Shown here in pieces: positions 7,322 to 16,400 of a DNA stretch of 29,008 nucleotides (position 1 is the first letter of the stretch; each line of letters begins with the position of its first letter). The translations under genes were made by a program, and so were the position numbers. The stretch lies in the IMG/VR virus record IMGVR_UViG_3300030101_001482, positions 368-29,375 of that record. The stretch is one strand, 5' to 3'. The stretch is from a virus. The notes beneath the pieces were generated by a model that had not been told where the DNA came from, did not search any database, and saw only the letters and a list, made by a program, of their open reading frames with translations.

Positions 7322-9760
7322 GTGCCTAAACAAATGTTACAACTAAACGACTTTAGTGGAGGACTCAATACGAAGTCCTCACCTAGAGATATAAACGTAA
7401 ACCAGTTAACAAAAGCTGATAATGCAATCGTATCTAAAGCTGGACTAATTCAGTCATCAAAAGATGCTGAAGATAAATCAGGCAATACGGACTTAAATCA
7501 CGCTTCTAACCATGGTAATGGTGCGTTTTTGTTTACATCTCAGTTTGATATTAATAATACTGATGCTTTAGCTCAAGGAGAAACTCCAGATGCTGGCAAT
7601 AGGGTTGATGAAACTGCTAGAGAAATAGTTGCATACCCAGACTCACAGAATATAAAGTTCTTTTTTAGAAACTTTAATACTACAGGAAACTTTTCTCACG
7701 CAGGTACAACTAATCAGGTAGCAATATCTGACGGTAGTTGTGAACCTGTATATTATTTTGTTGATGGTAGTTTGTATATAGCAGATAAAGATAGAGTAGA
7801 TACATCTGGTTCTTTTACACAGAAGGTTCTTAGATTGCTAAACAAACCAAGATTCGGACAAGATATAAGAGAATGGTTTATAGGAGATGCCGCACCAGCT
7901 CAAGACAATAATGCTTTTGAAGCTCTGCATGTAGATTCATCTATAACAAATCCTAGTGCTGAAGGAGAGTTTGAAGTATCTTTTGTTACAACACCTACTC
8001 AACCTAATATATCTAATATAACAGATGGTGGTATAAATATTGTAACAACTGCTAATCCAGATAGTGCAACTGATAATGTAGTTGGCATAGAAAGCACTAG
8101 AATGTTTGTAACAAAAGCATCTAGCCCTGGAGATATTTCATCTAATACAGATTTACAGGTTGATGATATAATTTATTTAGGTGATGAAGCAATGAAAATT
8201 ACAGCTAATTCTAGCACTAGTAGTACTAATGTTAGAAAGCTTTCAGTAACTAGAGGAGAGTTTGGTACAGGTATTTTGGAATATGAAGCTGGAACTCAGT
8301 TGAAAAAATCAACAGATGAACCTATTGGTGGCGGTGGATGGGCTAGTGGTCAGTATGAATTTACTCACACTTTAGTAAATTATACAGGAGACGAAACACT
8401 TCCTCACACTCCTATATCAACTACTGCTTCTATAACGATAGGAGATTTCTTTAGTGACATAAATGTTAGAGTAAATGCAAGTAATGTGTTTAGAAGAAAC
8501 GAAAAAGGTTTTAGAGTCTATACAAGATTAAAAGATACGAATGATAGATTTATTTTATTTTTAGATGCTGATTATGAAAGAGGAGTTAGAACTAATTTAT
8601 TTGATGAGTATACAGCATGGGACTCTACTAGTTACCCTGCTTCAGGAGAGATGGCTAATGTAACAGGATTGTCAGCAAAAAATCCAAGTTTAGATACATA
8701 TGAAAGTGTCACTGGTTATTCTCAAACAGAGAAAAGTATTTCACTAGGTACAAAAGGTGGATACAAAGCAGCTACAGTGTGTTCTAGAAGAGCGTGGATA
8801 GCAAATGTTAGAAAAGATGATATTGTTTATGATGATAGAATATATTATAGTCCTGTCAACAGATTTGCTACTTTTCCAGATTCTTTCTTTTTAGATATAG
8901 GTATCAATGATGGTGACTCTTTTACAGCTTTACATAGTTTAGGAGATAAACTTCTTGCATACAAAAAGAAAAAATTGTTTATTATAAATGTTCAATCTAC
9001 TTCAGATGCTGGTTGGTATTTAGAATCAGAACACGAAGGAGTTGGATGTAATAATCAAGAGTCTGTTGTTAAGACTCCTTTTGGAATATGTTGGGTAAAC
9101 GATGAAGGTGTATTTATTTATACAGGACAAAGTGTACCTGTAGAAATATCTTTACTATTAGATGATAATACTTTTAAATCTAATTCTGGAGAGAGAAGTT
9201 CTATAGGTTACAATCGTAAATACAAACAATTAGTAGTTTGTCAAGATACCACAGGCACAGATGATTTTCTTGTATATGATTTCTCTTCTCAAGGTTGGAG
9301 TATTACAAAATCTATGAGCAATGGTATGTCAAACTTTATCGACTCTGTTGATGGTTTGTATTTTATAGAGTATGCTAATGGTAACAATAATAAAGTAGTA
9401 AAGAAGTTATCAGGAGATAAAGGAACAGAACAGATAACAGTTAGAACAAAAGATATAGATTTTGGTGCACCAGGTAAAGTTAAAAAGATTTATAAAGTAT
9501 ACATTACAGCAAAGGACGATGGAGGTTCTAGTAATGGTAATACTTTAACTTTAAAATATGCATTGAATGGTAGTACAAGCTATAGCAATGCTACTACTGC
9601 AACTCCTACAGATGGTTTAGGTCAGTTTGATACTTTAGTCTATACTTTGGGTGTAGATTGTGAATCAATATCATTTGAACTTCAAGATGAATCAGGAGAA
9701 GAAATAGAAATAAATGACATCTCTATAGAATTTAGAGCAAAATACAAAAGAGCATCATGA
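7322..9760 (+). CDS. Tail nozzle/tail tubular-like virion structural protein
   Basis: 812 residues from a GTG start. The N-terminus (LQLNDFSGGLNTKSSPRDIN, then QLTKADNAIVSKAG) is the pattern seen in phage proteins that form the tail tube or nozzle of short-tailed phages: 'FSGGLNTxxxP..I..NQ....DN......G.L'. The middle is Ser/Thr/Asn-rich beta structure; residues ~485-640 contain RRAWIANVRKDDIVYDDRIYYSP and LGDKLLAYKKKKLFII, resembling a beta-propeller-like repeat of 'launch/plot value' blades. The C-terminus is a beta-sandwich-like segment (ITVRTKDIDFGAPGKVKK). Assignment rests on motif style and position between fibre and ejection proteins, not on a named family match. Starts right after the mini-leader stop; ends in ATGA with the next gene. 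Confidence 0.65.
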   Translation: MPKQMLQLNDFSGGLNTKSSPRDINVNQLTKADNAIVSKAGLIQSSKDAEDKSGNTDLNHASNHGNGAFLFTSQFDINNTDALAQGETPDAGNRVDETAREIVAYPDSQNIKFFFRNFNTTGNFSHAGTTNQVAISDGSCEPVYYFVDGSLYIADKDRVDTSGSFTQKVLRLLNKPRFGQDIREWFIGDAAPAQDNNAFEALHVDSSITNPSAEGEFEVSFVTTPTQPNISNITDGGINIVTTANPDSATDNVVGIESTRMFVTKASSPGDISSNTDLQVDDIIYLGDEAMKITANSSTSSTNVRKLSVTRGEFGTGILEYEAGTQLKKSTDEPIGGGGWASGQYEFTHTLVNYTGDETLPHTPISTTASITIGDFFSDINVRVNASNVFRRNEKGFRVYTRLKDTNDRFILFLDADYERGVRTNLFDEYTAWDSTSYPASGEMANVTGLSAKNPSLDTYESVTGYSQTEKSISLGTKGGYKAATVCSRRAWIANVRKDDIVYDDRIYYSPVNRFATFPDSFFLDIGINDGDSFTALHSLGDKLLAYKKKKLFIINVQSTSDAGWYLESEHEGVGCNNQESVVKTPFGICWVNDEGVFIYTGQSVPVEISLLLDDNTFKSNSGERSSIGYNRKYKQLVVCQDTTGTDDFLVYDFSSQGWSITKSMSNGMSNFIDSVDGLYFIEYANGNNNKVVKKLSGDKGTEQITVRTKDIDFGAPGKVKKIYKVYITAKDDGGSSNGNTLTLKYALNGSTSYSNATTATPTDGLGQFDTLVYTLGVDCESISFELQDESGEEIEINDISIEFRAKYKRAS

Positions 9761-9990
9761 TAGAGGATAATTTTTTTAGAACAAGACCTTCTAGTGAAAA
9801 TATACAAGAAGGAGATTCAGTTACCTTTCTAGAAAGAGGTAATTTGATTAGAGCTGAAAAAAGACAAGGAGTAATATACGAAAGTATATTAAAAGAAAAT
9901 GATACAAAAAATGATATCAGTGTTGTAAGACAAGAATTATTAAAAGAAATAGACTTTTTAAGACGTAGAATTGAGAAACTAGAGGGATAA
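9757..9990 (+). CDS. Small 77-residue protein with C-terminal coiled coil
   Basis: Starts in the ATGA overlap with the tail protein. The N-terminal half (MIEDNFFRTRPSSENIQEGD, then SVTFLERGNLIRAEKRQGVIYES) looks like a small beta domain; the C-terminal half (VVRQELLKEIDFLRRRIEKLEG) is a short coiled coil. It may be a minor virion or assembly protein that travels with the tail gene. No family recognised. Confidence 0.65.
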   Translation: MIEDNFFRTRPSSENIQEGDSVTFLERGNLIRAEKRQGVIYESILKENDTKNDISVVRQELLKEIDFLRRRIEKLEG

Positions 9991-9995
9991 AATGC

Positions 9996-10025
9996 TTGAC
10001 ACAAGTACTAAATATTTGATATTTT
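9996..10025 (+). promoter_or_regulatory. Candidate sigma70-type promoter ahead of the transglycosylase gene
   Basis: TTGACA (9996-10001) is followed after 18 bases by TATTTT (10020-10025), in a 98-base gap between genes, about 60 bases before ATG 10089. The -35 is a perfect consensus and the -10 matches four of six positions. It is one of very few gaps of this size in the + strand block, so a separate start of transcription for the transglycosylase/ejection genes is plausible. Sequence-only inference. Confidence 0.35.
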
Positions 10026-10088
10026 ATAGTGGTGAGGTGTATAAAGACTATACTCATAGCACTACTACTTACTTTAAGAGGAGAAACA

Positions 10089-10577
10089 ATGAGCGTAAAT
10101 AATAATCAAATAAAAGATTTAATTAAAGATGTTTGCGTTCTGATGGGAGAGAAGTATGCAAAACAAGAAGCGTTGGACATCGTCTATGCTACAGGGCTTG
10201 TGGAGAGCAAGTACGAATATATCGAACAAATTGGAAGAGGTCCTGCTAGAAGCTTCTGGCAAGTGGAACCCAGTACAGCCGTGGACAATTGCAAGAATTT
10301 TATATCATCTCGTCCTGAACTGCTTCAGGCATCTGCTGATATTCTTGGCATTGACCCTTATTATTTCATTGACGCTAATATCGATGATTGGGACTGGATT
10401 CTTCGTACTAATATTGCTGCTGGTATTTTACATTGTAGAATTAAGTACTGGCGTATACCAGAACCGATTAAAGAAGGCGAGAAAGAATTAGCAAAGTATT
10501 GGAAAAAACACTACAACACTGAACAGGGTGCAGGTAGTGTAGAACATTTTTTAGAATTAACGGAAGGTAAATTATAA
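10089..10577 (+). CDS. Transglycosylase/lysozyme-like peptidoglycan hydrolase
   Basis: The strong AAGAGGAGAAACA motif favours ATG 10089; an upstream in-frame GTG at 10029 would add a 20-residue hydrophobic leader but has no ribosome-binding site. The 162-residue product contains YATGLVESKYEYIEQIGRG (residues ~33-51) and PARSFWQVEPST, which match the catalytic Glu plus 'S-x-W/GLxQV' arrangement of SLT-type transglycosylases; Glu39 is the likely acid. The C-terminal YWKKHYNTEQGAGSVEHFLE segment is familiar from marine phage homologues. It may act in lysis or in local wall opening during DNA ejection, since ejection-type proteins follow. It ends in TAATGG overlap with the next gene. Base use differs from its neighbours, with many C- and T-ending codons. 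Confidence 0.65.
   Translation: MSVNNNQIKDLIKDVCVLMGEKYAKQEALDIVYATGLVESKYEYIEQIGRGPARSFWQVEPSTAVDNCKNFISSRPELLQASADILGIDPYYFIDANIDDWDWILRTNIAAGILHCRIKYWRIPEPIKEGEKELAKYWKKHYNTEQGAGSVEHFLELTEGKL
10156..10491 (+). CDS. Possible overprinted holin-like membrane protein inside the transglycosylase gene
   Basis: In the +1 frame of the hydrolase gene, ATG 10156 follows GGGAGAGAAGT and opens 111 codons to TAG 10491. The peptide has a polar N-terminus, then two adjacent hydrophobic segments (residues ~60-78, LLIFLALTLIISLTLISMI, and ~80-94, GTGFFVLILLLVFYIV) and a short basic tail (NRLKKARKN). That is a holin-like layout. It is the only long same-strand alternative frame in the whole + strand block. 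Against it, the hydrophobic run follows from a stretch of T/C-ending codons in the main frame, so chance remains possible. No homologue can be tested here. Confidence 0.3.
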   Translation: MQNKKRWTSSMLQGLWRASTNISNKLEEVLLEASGKWNPVQPWTIARILYHLVLNCFRHLLIFLALTLIISLTLISMIGTGFFVLILLLVFYIVELSTGVYQNRLKKARKN

Positions 10578-11185
10578 TGGCAACATTTTCACAACTATTA
10601 AGTAGATTTAAAGCAGAACAATCATTAGGTCAGAGACTTAGTCAAGCTGACTTAGGTATTGCTGTTGAAGAAGAAAAACAAGATATAAACAAAGCTAGAG
10701 CAGACTATCAATTACAGGTAGAGAAAGCCGAAAGAGAAATGGCAAAGAAGGCACGTAAAAGAGGTCGAGGCAAACTTGTTTCTCAGATTGTAGGTACTGC
10801 TGTAGGGTTAGGTACAGGAAATCCTATGCTAGGAGCAAAGATAGCTGCAGGAGGTACTCTTGCTACTGGACTTGCTGTTGGTTCTTATGATGATTTTGTG
10901 TCATCAAACCTGCAAGGTGGTAGATTTTTTAAACAAGGAAGAGCAGACTTTGAGGCAGATATCAATGCTACTAATCAATTTATTTCAGATGCTTCAGAAG
11001 GTCAGACATTGTTAGACTTGACAGATGCATTATCAGCAGGTTTTTCAGCCTATTCAATGGGACAAGCTTTTGGAGATGAAGCTTTAGAATTTTTAAGAAG
11101 TTCTGATAGACCTTTTTTCTCAGATTTATATAACACAAGACAAATTGCTAGTGGAGACATTAGTTCTTTAATACCAGACGTATAA
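10577..11185 (+). CDS. Internal virion/ejection-type protein with hydrophobic Gly-rich segment
   Basis: 202 residues beginning in TAATG overlap with the hydrolase gene. A charged N-terminal helix (residues ~20-70, EEEKQDINKARADYQLQVEKAE) leads to a Gly/Ala-rich hydrophobic stretch (~72-102, VSQIVGTAVGLGTGNPMLGA and onward), able to insert into a membrane, then a soluble C-terminus. The position, first in a run ending in a 1476-residue giant, is that of the small internal core proteins of T7-type phages (gp14-like role). No direct family match is claimed. Confidence 0.6.
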   Translation: MATFSQLLSRFKAEQSLGQRLSQADLGIAVEEEKQDINKARADYQLQVEKAEREMAKKARKRGRGKLVSQIVGTAVGLGTGNPMLGAKIAAGGTLATGLAVGSYDDFVSSNLQGGRFFKQGRADFEADINATNQFISDASEGQTLLDLTDALSAGFSAYSMGQAFGDEALEFLRSSDRPFFSDLYNTRQIASGDISSLIPDV

Positions 11186-11195
11186 GGAGATACAG

Positions 11196-11918
11196 ATGCC
11201 ACACATACCAGGACACGGATTTACAACAGACATGAGCGGTAGCATATCAGACATCTTGTCTTCACAAGGTTTCAATATGTCAGCACTCACATCACCAGGA
11301 AGTCTTTACGGCTTTGGAGCTGGACAAAGATTTGGTTCAGATTATGATGAATTTTTTAGACCTTTTGATTTAGAAGGTTTTCAACAAGCTAGAATTGAGT
11401 TACAAAACTTAGAGTCAGATTTATTACAAAATGTTAGTGCAGATTATAGAGCTGCTCAATCAGGTTTACAAGCTAGAACAGCTGCTACACAACAAACTAT
11501 TATGGGTCAAGCTGGTAGAAGTGGACTAACTGGAGGGGCTTCAGAGAGAGCTATGAGACTTGCAAGAGAGCAAGGTGCTTCACAATTAGAAGACCAATCA
11601 AGACAAAGAGAATCTAGAGCTATGGGAGTACAAGAAACTATAGGTGCTAGATTAGGAGAGCTTGAAGGAACTCTATTTGACTTCTTAGGTGGAGCAGCAC
11701 AAACAGCACTTCAAATTAGAGGTTTCGACCCTACTATGAGAGGTTCAAATCAAGGTCAACTTTTATCCGCAGACCAAGCTAGAGCTATAGCAGAAACTGC
11801 AGGGTTAAACTCAGCACAAATAAATGATGCTATGACTTTCTTTGGAATGAGTGCCCTTACTTTTGAACAATGGAGTGACTATTTAGAAGATGAATTTGGA
11901 GATAATTACGATGGCTAG
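11196..11918 (+). CDS. Virion-associated coiled-coil protein (putative ejection component)
   Basis: 240 residues, AAGGAGATACAG ribosome-binding site before ATG 11196. The N-terminus is Gly/Ser-rich (MPHIPGHGFTTDMSGSISDI); residues ~60-165 are long amphipathic helices rich in Gln, Arg, Ala (ARIELQNLESDLLQ, ARTAATQQTIMGQAGRSG, EDQSRQRESRAMGVQET); the C-terminus is acidic. Such Gln/Ala-rich helical proteins are typical of internal virion layers. The last bases overlap the start of the next gene by eight bases. Confidence 0.55.
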   Translation: MPHIPGHGFTTDMSGSISDILSSQGFNMSALTSPGSLYGFGAGQRFGSDYDEFFRPFDLEGFQQARIELQNLESDLLQNVSADYRAAQSGLQARTAATQQTIMGQAGRSGLTGGASERAMRLAREQGASQLEDQSRQRESRAMGVQETIGARLGELEGTLFDFLGGAAQTALQIRGFDPTMRGSNQGQLLSADQARAIAETAGLNSAQINDAMTFFGMSALTFEQWSDYLEDEFGDNYDG

Positions 11919-13434
11919 AAATCCTTTGATACCAAGAACACCTGGAGAACAGGCTGTAGATAGATTGTTAAATCAAACTTTACCTCAACTTATTCAAAAT
12001 CAACAAAGAAAGCAAGAAAGAGAAGAAAATATTGCAAGAGCTGATAGAATTAGAGAAGAGGACTTAGCAAGAGACCAAGAAAGATATCAAGCTAGAATAG
12101 AACAAGACGGTAAAGACAGAGATAAAAGAACAGAAGAACAAGCTTACACTTATTATATAACAGCTCAACAAAGATATAGCCAAGGTGAAGACAGTCAAGG
12201 AGAAGCTCTTCTTGAAAAATCTAGTAAGATGTATACAGAACTAGGAGTAGCAGCACCCTTTGTTTTAGAAGATGAAAAAACATTTTATCAAGACAAAAGA
12301 ACTGCAATGGATGGTTTTGAGAGTGCAAGACAAAACTTTATGTTAGCCAAAGCTGGTGATGTAGAAACAGAACTAGACAACATTGTTAAGTTTTATGAAG
12401 ACAATAAAAAGTTTTTAGACAGCAAAACAACATTACAACCAATCTTAAACCACGTTCTTGAAAATGCAGACTCAGAAAGATATAGAGATGTTTTTGATTC
12501 AGTAGACTTTAGAGCGTTAAATTCTGAGATAAAAGCTAATCAAACATATACTGCTCAAATGGAATTTAAATCAAACAATACTCTTTCAGATGCTTGGTAT
12601 AATGCAGAAACAAATGGTATACAAAATAGTTCACTAAATCGTCCTCCAACAACTGAAGAGTTAAGAAAGTTTTACTATGCTCAAAATCCAGAATTATTTA
12701 AAAACGTAGGTAGAAGTTATTTAGATAGCACTATGTCAGCTTACAAAACTACTGATATGAGTGAAACATATAATAATATGTCTAAGTTTGAACAAGAAAG
12801 AATATTGAAAAATTTTAATGATGCTGGTTCAACTGCTATGTTTGGAGATGGTAGAAGTTATGAACAACTAGACGTAGCAGAAAAAAAACAAGTTGACAAA
12901 TTCTTACAAGATACTTATAACTTCCCTATTATAAAATACACTGACGAAGACCCTAATGCTAATGAAGATAATGTAGACCCTAATGAAGCAGTAAAAAAAC
13001 GTAAAAAAGAATATGTTAGTTTGTCAAATAAAAATTTTAGTGAGATGACAAATGATGAAAAAGCAAAAAGAAATGAATTGGCACAAGAGTTTGGTTCATC
13101 AAAAGAAGTCACACAAGAATTTAAAAGTGCTGCTAGATTAGACAAACAAATACAAACTTTTGAAAATCAAATTGAAGCAGTTAAAAGTGACTTTGATACT
13201 TATAAAGAATTATTAAATCGTATTCAAGAGGGAGAACTGCAGCCAGGTAGAGGTGGAAAATACAAAGCTCCTAATGACTTAAGAAAAGCAGGAGCAGCTA
13301 GTGCTGCTGGTATTGCATTTAGAGGAACAGAGCAACAAGTGAAGGCACAGTTAGAAAGATTACAAACTAAGCTTGATAATTTACAAGGACGACTAGGACA
13401 GGTACAGTCTGCTAGAGAAGGACTTGATGTATAA
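11911..13434 (+). CDS. Putative internal virion protein, helical and Gln/Lys/Glu-rich
   Basis: I chose ATG 11911 (product MARNPLIPRTPGEQAVDRLL) over the upstream ATG 11890 because GGAG lies eight to nine bases ahead of it. The 507-residue product is almost entirely charged helix (QQRKQEREENIARADRIREE, ...QIQTFENQIEAVKSDFDTYKE, ...QLERLQTKLDNLQGRLGQVQ), with no membrane segment. In position and character it parallels the middle ejection protein of short-tailed phages. TAATG overlap joins it to the giant gene downstream. Confidence 0.55.
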   Translation: MARNPLIPRTPGEQAVDRLLNQTLPQLIQNQQRKQEREENIARADRIREEDLARDQERYQARIEQDGKDRDKRTEEQAYTYYITAQQRYSQGEDSQGEALLEKSSKMYTELGVAAPFVLEDEKTFYQDKRTAMDGFESARQNFMLAKAGDVETELDNIVKFYEDNKKFLDSKTTLQPILNHVLENADSERYRDVFDSVDFRALNSEIKANQTYTAQMEFKSNNTLSDAWYNAETNGIQNSSLNRPPTTEELRKFYYAQNPELFKNVGRSYLDSTMSAYKTTDMSETYNNMSKFEQERILKNFNDAGSTAMFGDGRSYEQLDVAEKKQVDKFLQDTYNFPIIKYTDEDPNANEDNVDPNEAVKKRKKEYVSLSNKNFSEMTNDEKAKRNELAQEFGSSKEVTQEFKSAARLDKQIQTFENQIEAVKSDFDTYKELLNRIQEGELQPGRGGKYKAPNDLRKAGAASAAGIAFRGTEQQVKAQLERLQTKLDNLQGRLGQVQSAREGLDV

Positions 13435-16400
13435 TGCCAGAAACAATTAAAGTAGGTTTTTCTAACCCTTACGCAAAACCTAAAAAATCTCCATCAACAA
13501 TATCGGTAAACTTTTCAAATCCTTACGACGAAGAAAAAGAACCAGATAGAGAGACAGATAAGGGAAACTTCTTTGACAGCTTACCAGCTGTATTTAAACA
13601 AGCATACAATGAATCATTAGGTGGTATTATGTACCAAATGATGGAAGGTAAAAAAAGATTTGACTTGAGTCAAGCACCTGAAAGTTTTGCAAGAGATATT
13701 ACTGCTGGTATATTATCATTCTTTGCTTCACCTCAAGACTTAGCACTTACTTTTGGTACTATGGGTGCAGGTAGATTTTTAGCAAAAGGAGCTATGAAAG
13801 CAGCAGTTGGTGGAGGTCTAAGCGGAAATCCTAGCAAAAGAGCTGCAGCTTTACTAAGAGCTAGAGGTGGATTATCATCATCACAAGCTAATAAAATAGT
13901 AAAAGATGTTGTAGACATTGGTGCTCCTCAGGCATTTATGCTTGGTGCACACGATGGTTTATATGATGCTGCAAGAGAAGCTAGAGATAATATGCTTGAG
14001 CAAGGAATAGACTTTGAAGGAATACAAAAGAATTCTAGAGGAGATGTTTTATCTGAGGTTATGAAAAATGCTAAGCTTTCTAAGTTTGGTCAAGGTTTTG
14101 CTTTAGGAGGAATTTCTGGTGCAGCTAGATTAGGTAGGCTTACTAAATTAGGGAAGATTACAGGAGAGGGAGAGATAGCAGCAACAGGTTTAGAAATTGC
14201 AAGTTTTGCTGGATTAAGTCCTGTAGTTTATGAAGGAAGAGCTCCTGAGTTTCAAGATTTTGTAGCTGCTGCAGGTATTGTTGGTGGATTGGGATTAGGT
14301 AATAGAGGTGCTAGAGCAGTATTAAATAGACGTAAAAATTTAAAAGAACAGAAGCTAGTAGAAGAAGCTTTTGGAAGTGAAAATATAGATGAGATTTTAG
14401 AAGAATCTTATAAGATTGAGAAAAGAAAGGGAGACCCTACAGAAACAATTGCTTTTGAACAAGTAGCTCCTACAAGAATAGAAGGTATCAGAGTAGAATC
14501 AGAGTTTAGAAAAGGTAGAAGAAGAACAAGAGAAGTAGATAGAAGAAGAAAGAAAGAAGTTTTATCTGACAAAGATATGTTGTCTAGTGTTACTGTTGTT
14601 CCTGGAAGTTTTAGACTTACTGGTAAAGGTGCTACTATCCAAATCAATACAAAGATGGGTCCAGATGGAACTCTAAAAGATAAGTTCTTTTTAGATGAAG
14701 TAAATACAGAAAAATTATTTAGATACTACGCAGAAACAGACAATGTTACAGCTGAAGGTTATAGAATTGCTAATAGATTAACAACAGCATCTGATTTAAA
14801 AAAGAATAGAAACATATACAAAGAAATGCAAATAGCTGAGTTTGAACATATCAAGGGTAAAATGGCTAAAGGGCAAGACGGATATAGTAAAGACGACTTT
14901 AGAAAAGCAGTCCTTGAAACAGCAAATCAATTATCTAGCAAAAACCAAAAGCATCCATTTGTAAATGAATTAAAAAAATCTGGAGCAGTAAAAGATTTAG
15001 TAGATTTAGATTCTATTAATATAAGAAAACTTGATTCTGTGACTAGAAAGTTTTTAGTTGACAATATGTATGAAAGAAATCAAATTAATAATTACATAAA
15101 AGAAGCTAAGAAAATTCAGGCAGATGGACTAATATATCAGACCATTGGAGGTAGAACTAGAGATAATACTAGTGGTGTATTTAGAGCTTTTGAACCATTC
15201 TACTATCAAGTTAGAGACAAAAAAGCTAGAAGGTTAATTAGAAACTTGCAGACTGTAAATAGAAACACTCAGCAAAAAACTGACTCTAGATTAAATGCTG
15301 TTGGTCTTGCTATTAATGGACAAGAAGCTGCTATGAGAAAGCCTACTAAAAAATTGTTTAGAGAATATGTACAAGGTACAGGAAAAAGAAGTGCTTTTGA
15401 TGATTTCAAAAAGATAGAAGAAACTGATGGAATGACTGTTAAGAAGTTTGTAAAAGATTTAAGAAAAAAAGCAGACAACGAATCTTTCAATGTTACTGAA
15501 AAAGAATTTTTATATGCTAGAGCAAATATGATTGAAGGTATTTCAAAAGTAACTGATGATATATACTCTGATGCTCAAAATGTATTACCAAGACTTCAAG
15601 ATTATATTGAAGGTTATGTTCCAATGATGTTTAAAAGAGAGACTTTAGATTTAATGATGGACGGATTGAAAACAATAAATCAAAAAAAACAAATACTACT
15701 TGATAAGTTTAGTAAGAAGTATGAAGGTACATTATTAGACAATTTAGATGATGACTTTCCACCAGATTTTCTTGAAGAGTTTAATGAAGAATTAAAAACA
15801 ATATTGAAATCCTTTGGTAAAGGTAGTAGAAGACAAAGAGAATTTAAGAAAGTATTTGAACAATACAGCGATAGTCTTGGTGGAGCAGGTGCAACTAAAG
15901 ATGACTATGAAGTATTTAGATTGTTAGAAATGAATATGTATGACAATACTTTAAAACCATTTTCACCTTTAGAAAGACCAAGAAAAAGGTTTGGTAAAGG
16001 AGATGTAAGAGACTCTAACCTTCTTAAGCTAGCAAAAAGAGACTTGTTAGAAACTGACATTACTGTTCTTATGGGAAATTATATAAGTGGTGCTTCTAAA
16101 AGAGTTGAGTTTGCAAAAGCCTTTGGTTCAAGAGGAGAAATATTTAATCAGATACAAAAAAGAATAGACCCTAGCAACAGAATGCCTTTAGCTAAAATGC
16201 CTGCATTTTTAGGAGGAGGAGAGCTTCCTGGTATGGCACAGACTGAAGCAGATGCTGTCAAAATGTTAAAAGAAATATTCACTGGAGAAATAAATTACAA
16301 TGGAACTGGTGGAGGAAAGGCTATTGAAGCTTTTCAAAGTATAGGTAATTTACAGATGATGGGTAAGATATCTTTAGGTTTTGCTGTTATACCTAACTTA

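Noticed and set aside
10029-10088. Extended GTG start giving the hydrolase a hydrophobic leader
   Set aside because: The leader (IKTILIALLLTL) looks signal-like, but no ribosome-binding site precedes the GTG, while AAGAGGAGA is ideally placed for ATG 10089. Kept only as an alternative.
9992-10102. 36-codon frame beginning MLDTSTKYLI in the gap before the hydrolase
   Set aside because: It has a fair GAGGG site but overlaps the promoter-like sequence and the strong ribosome-binding site of the hydrolase, and the peptide has no recognisable character. The gap is better read as regulatory.
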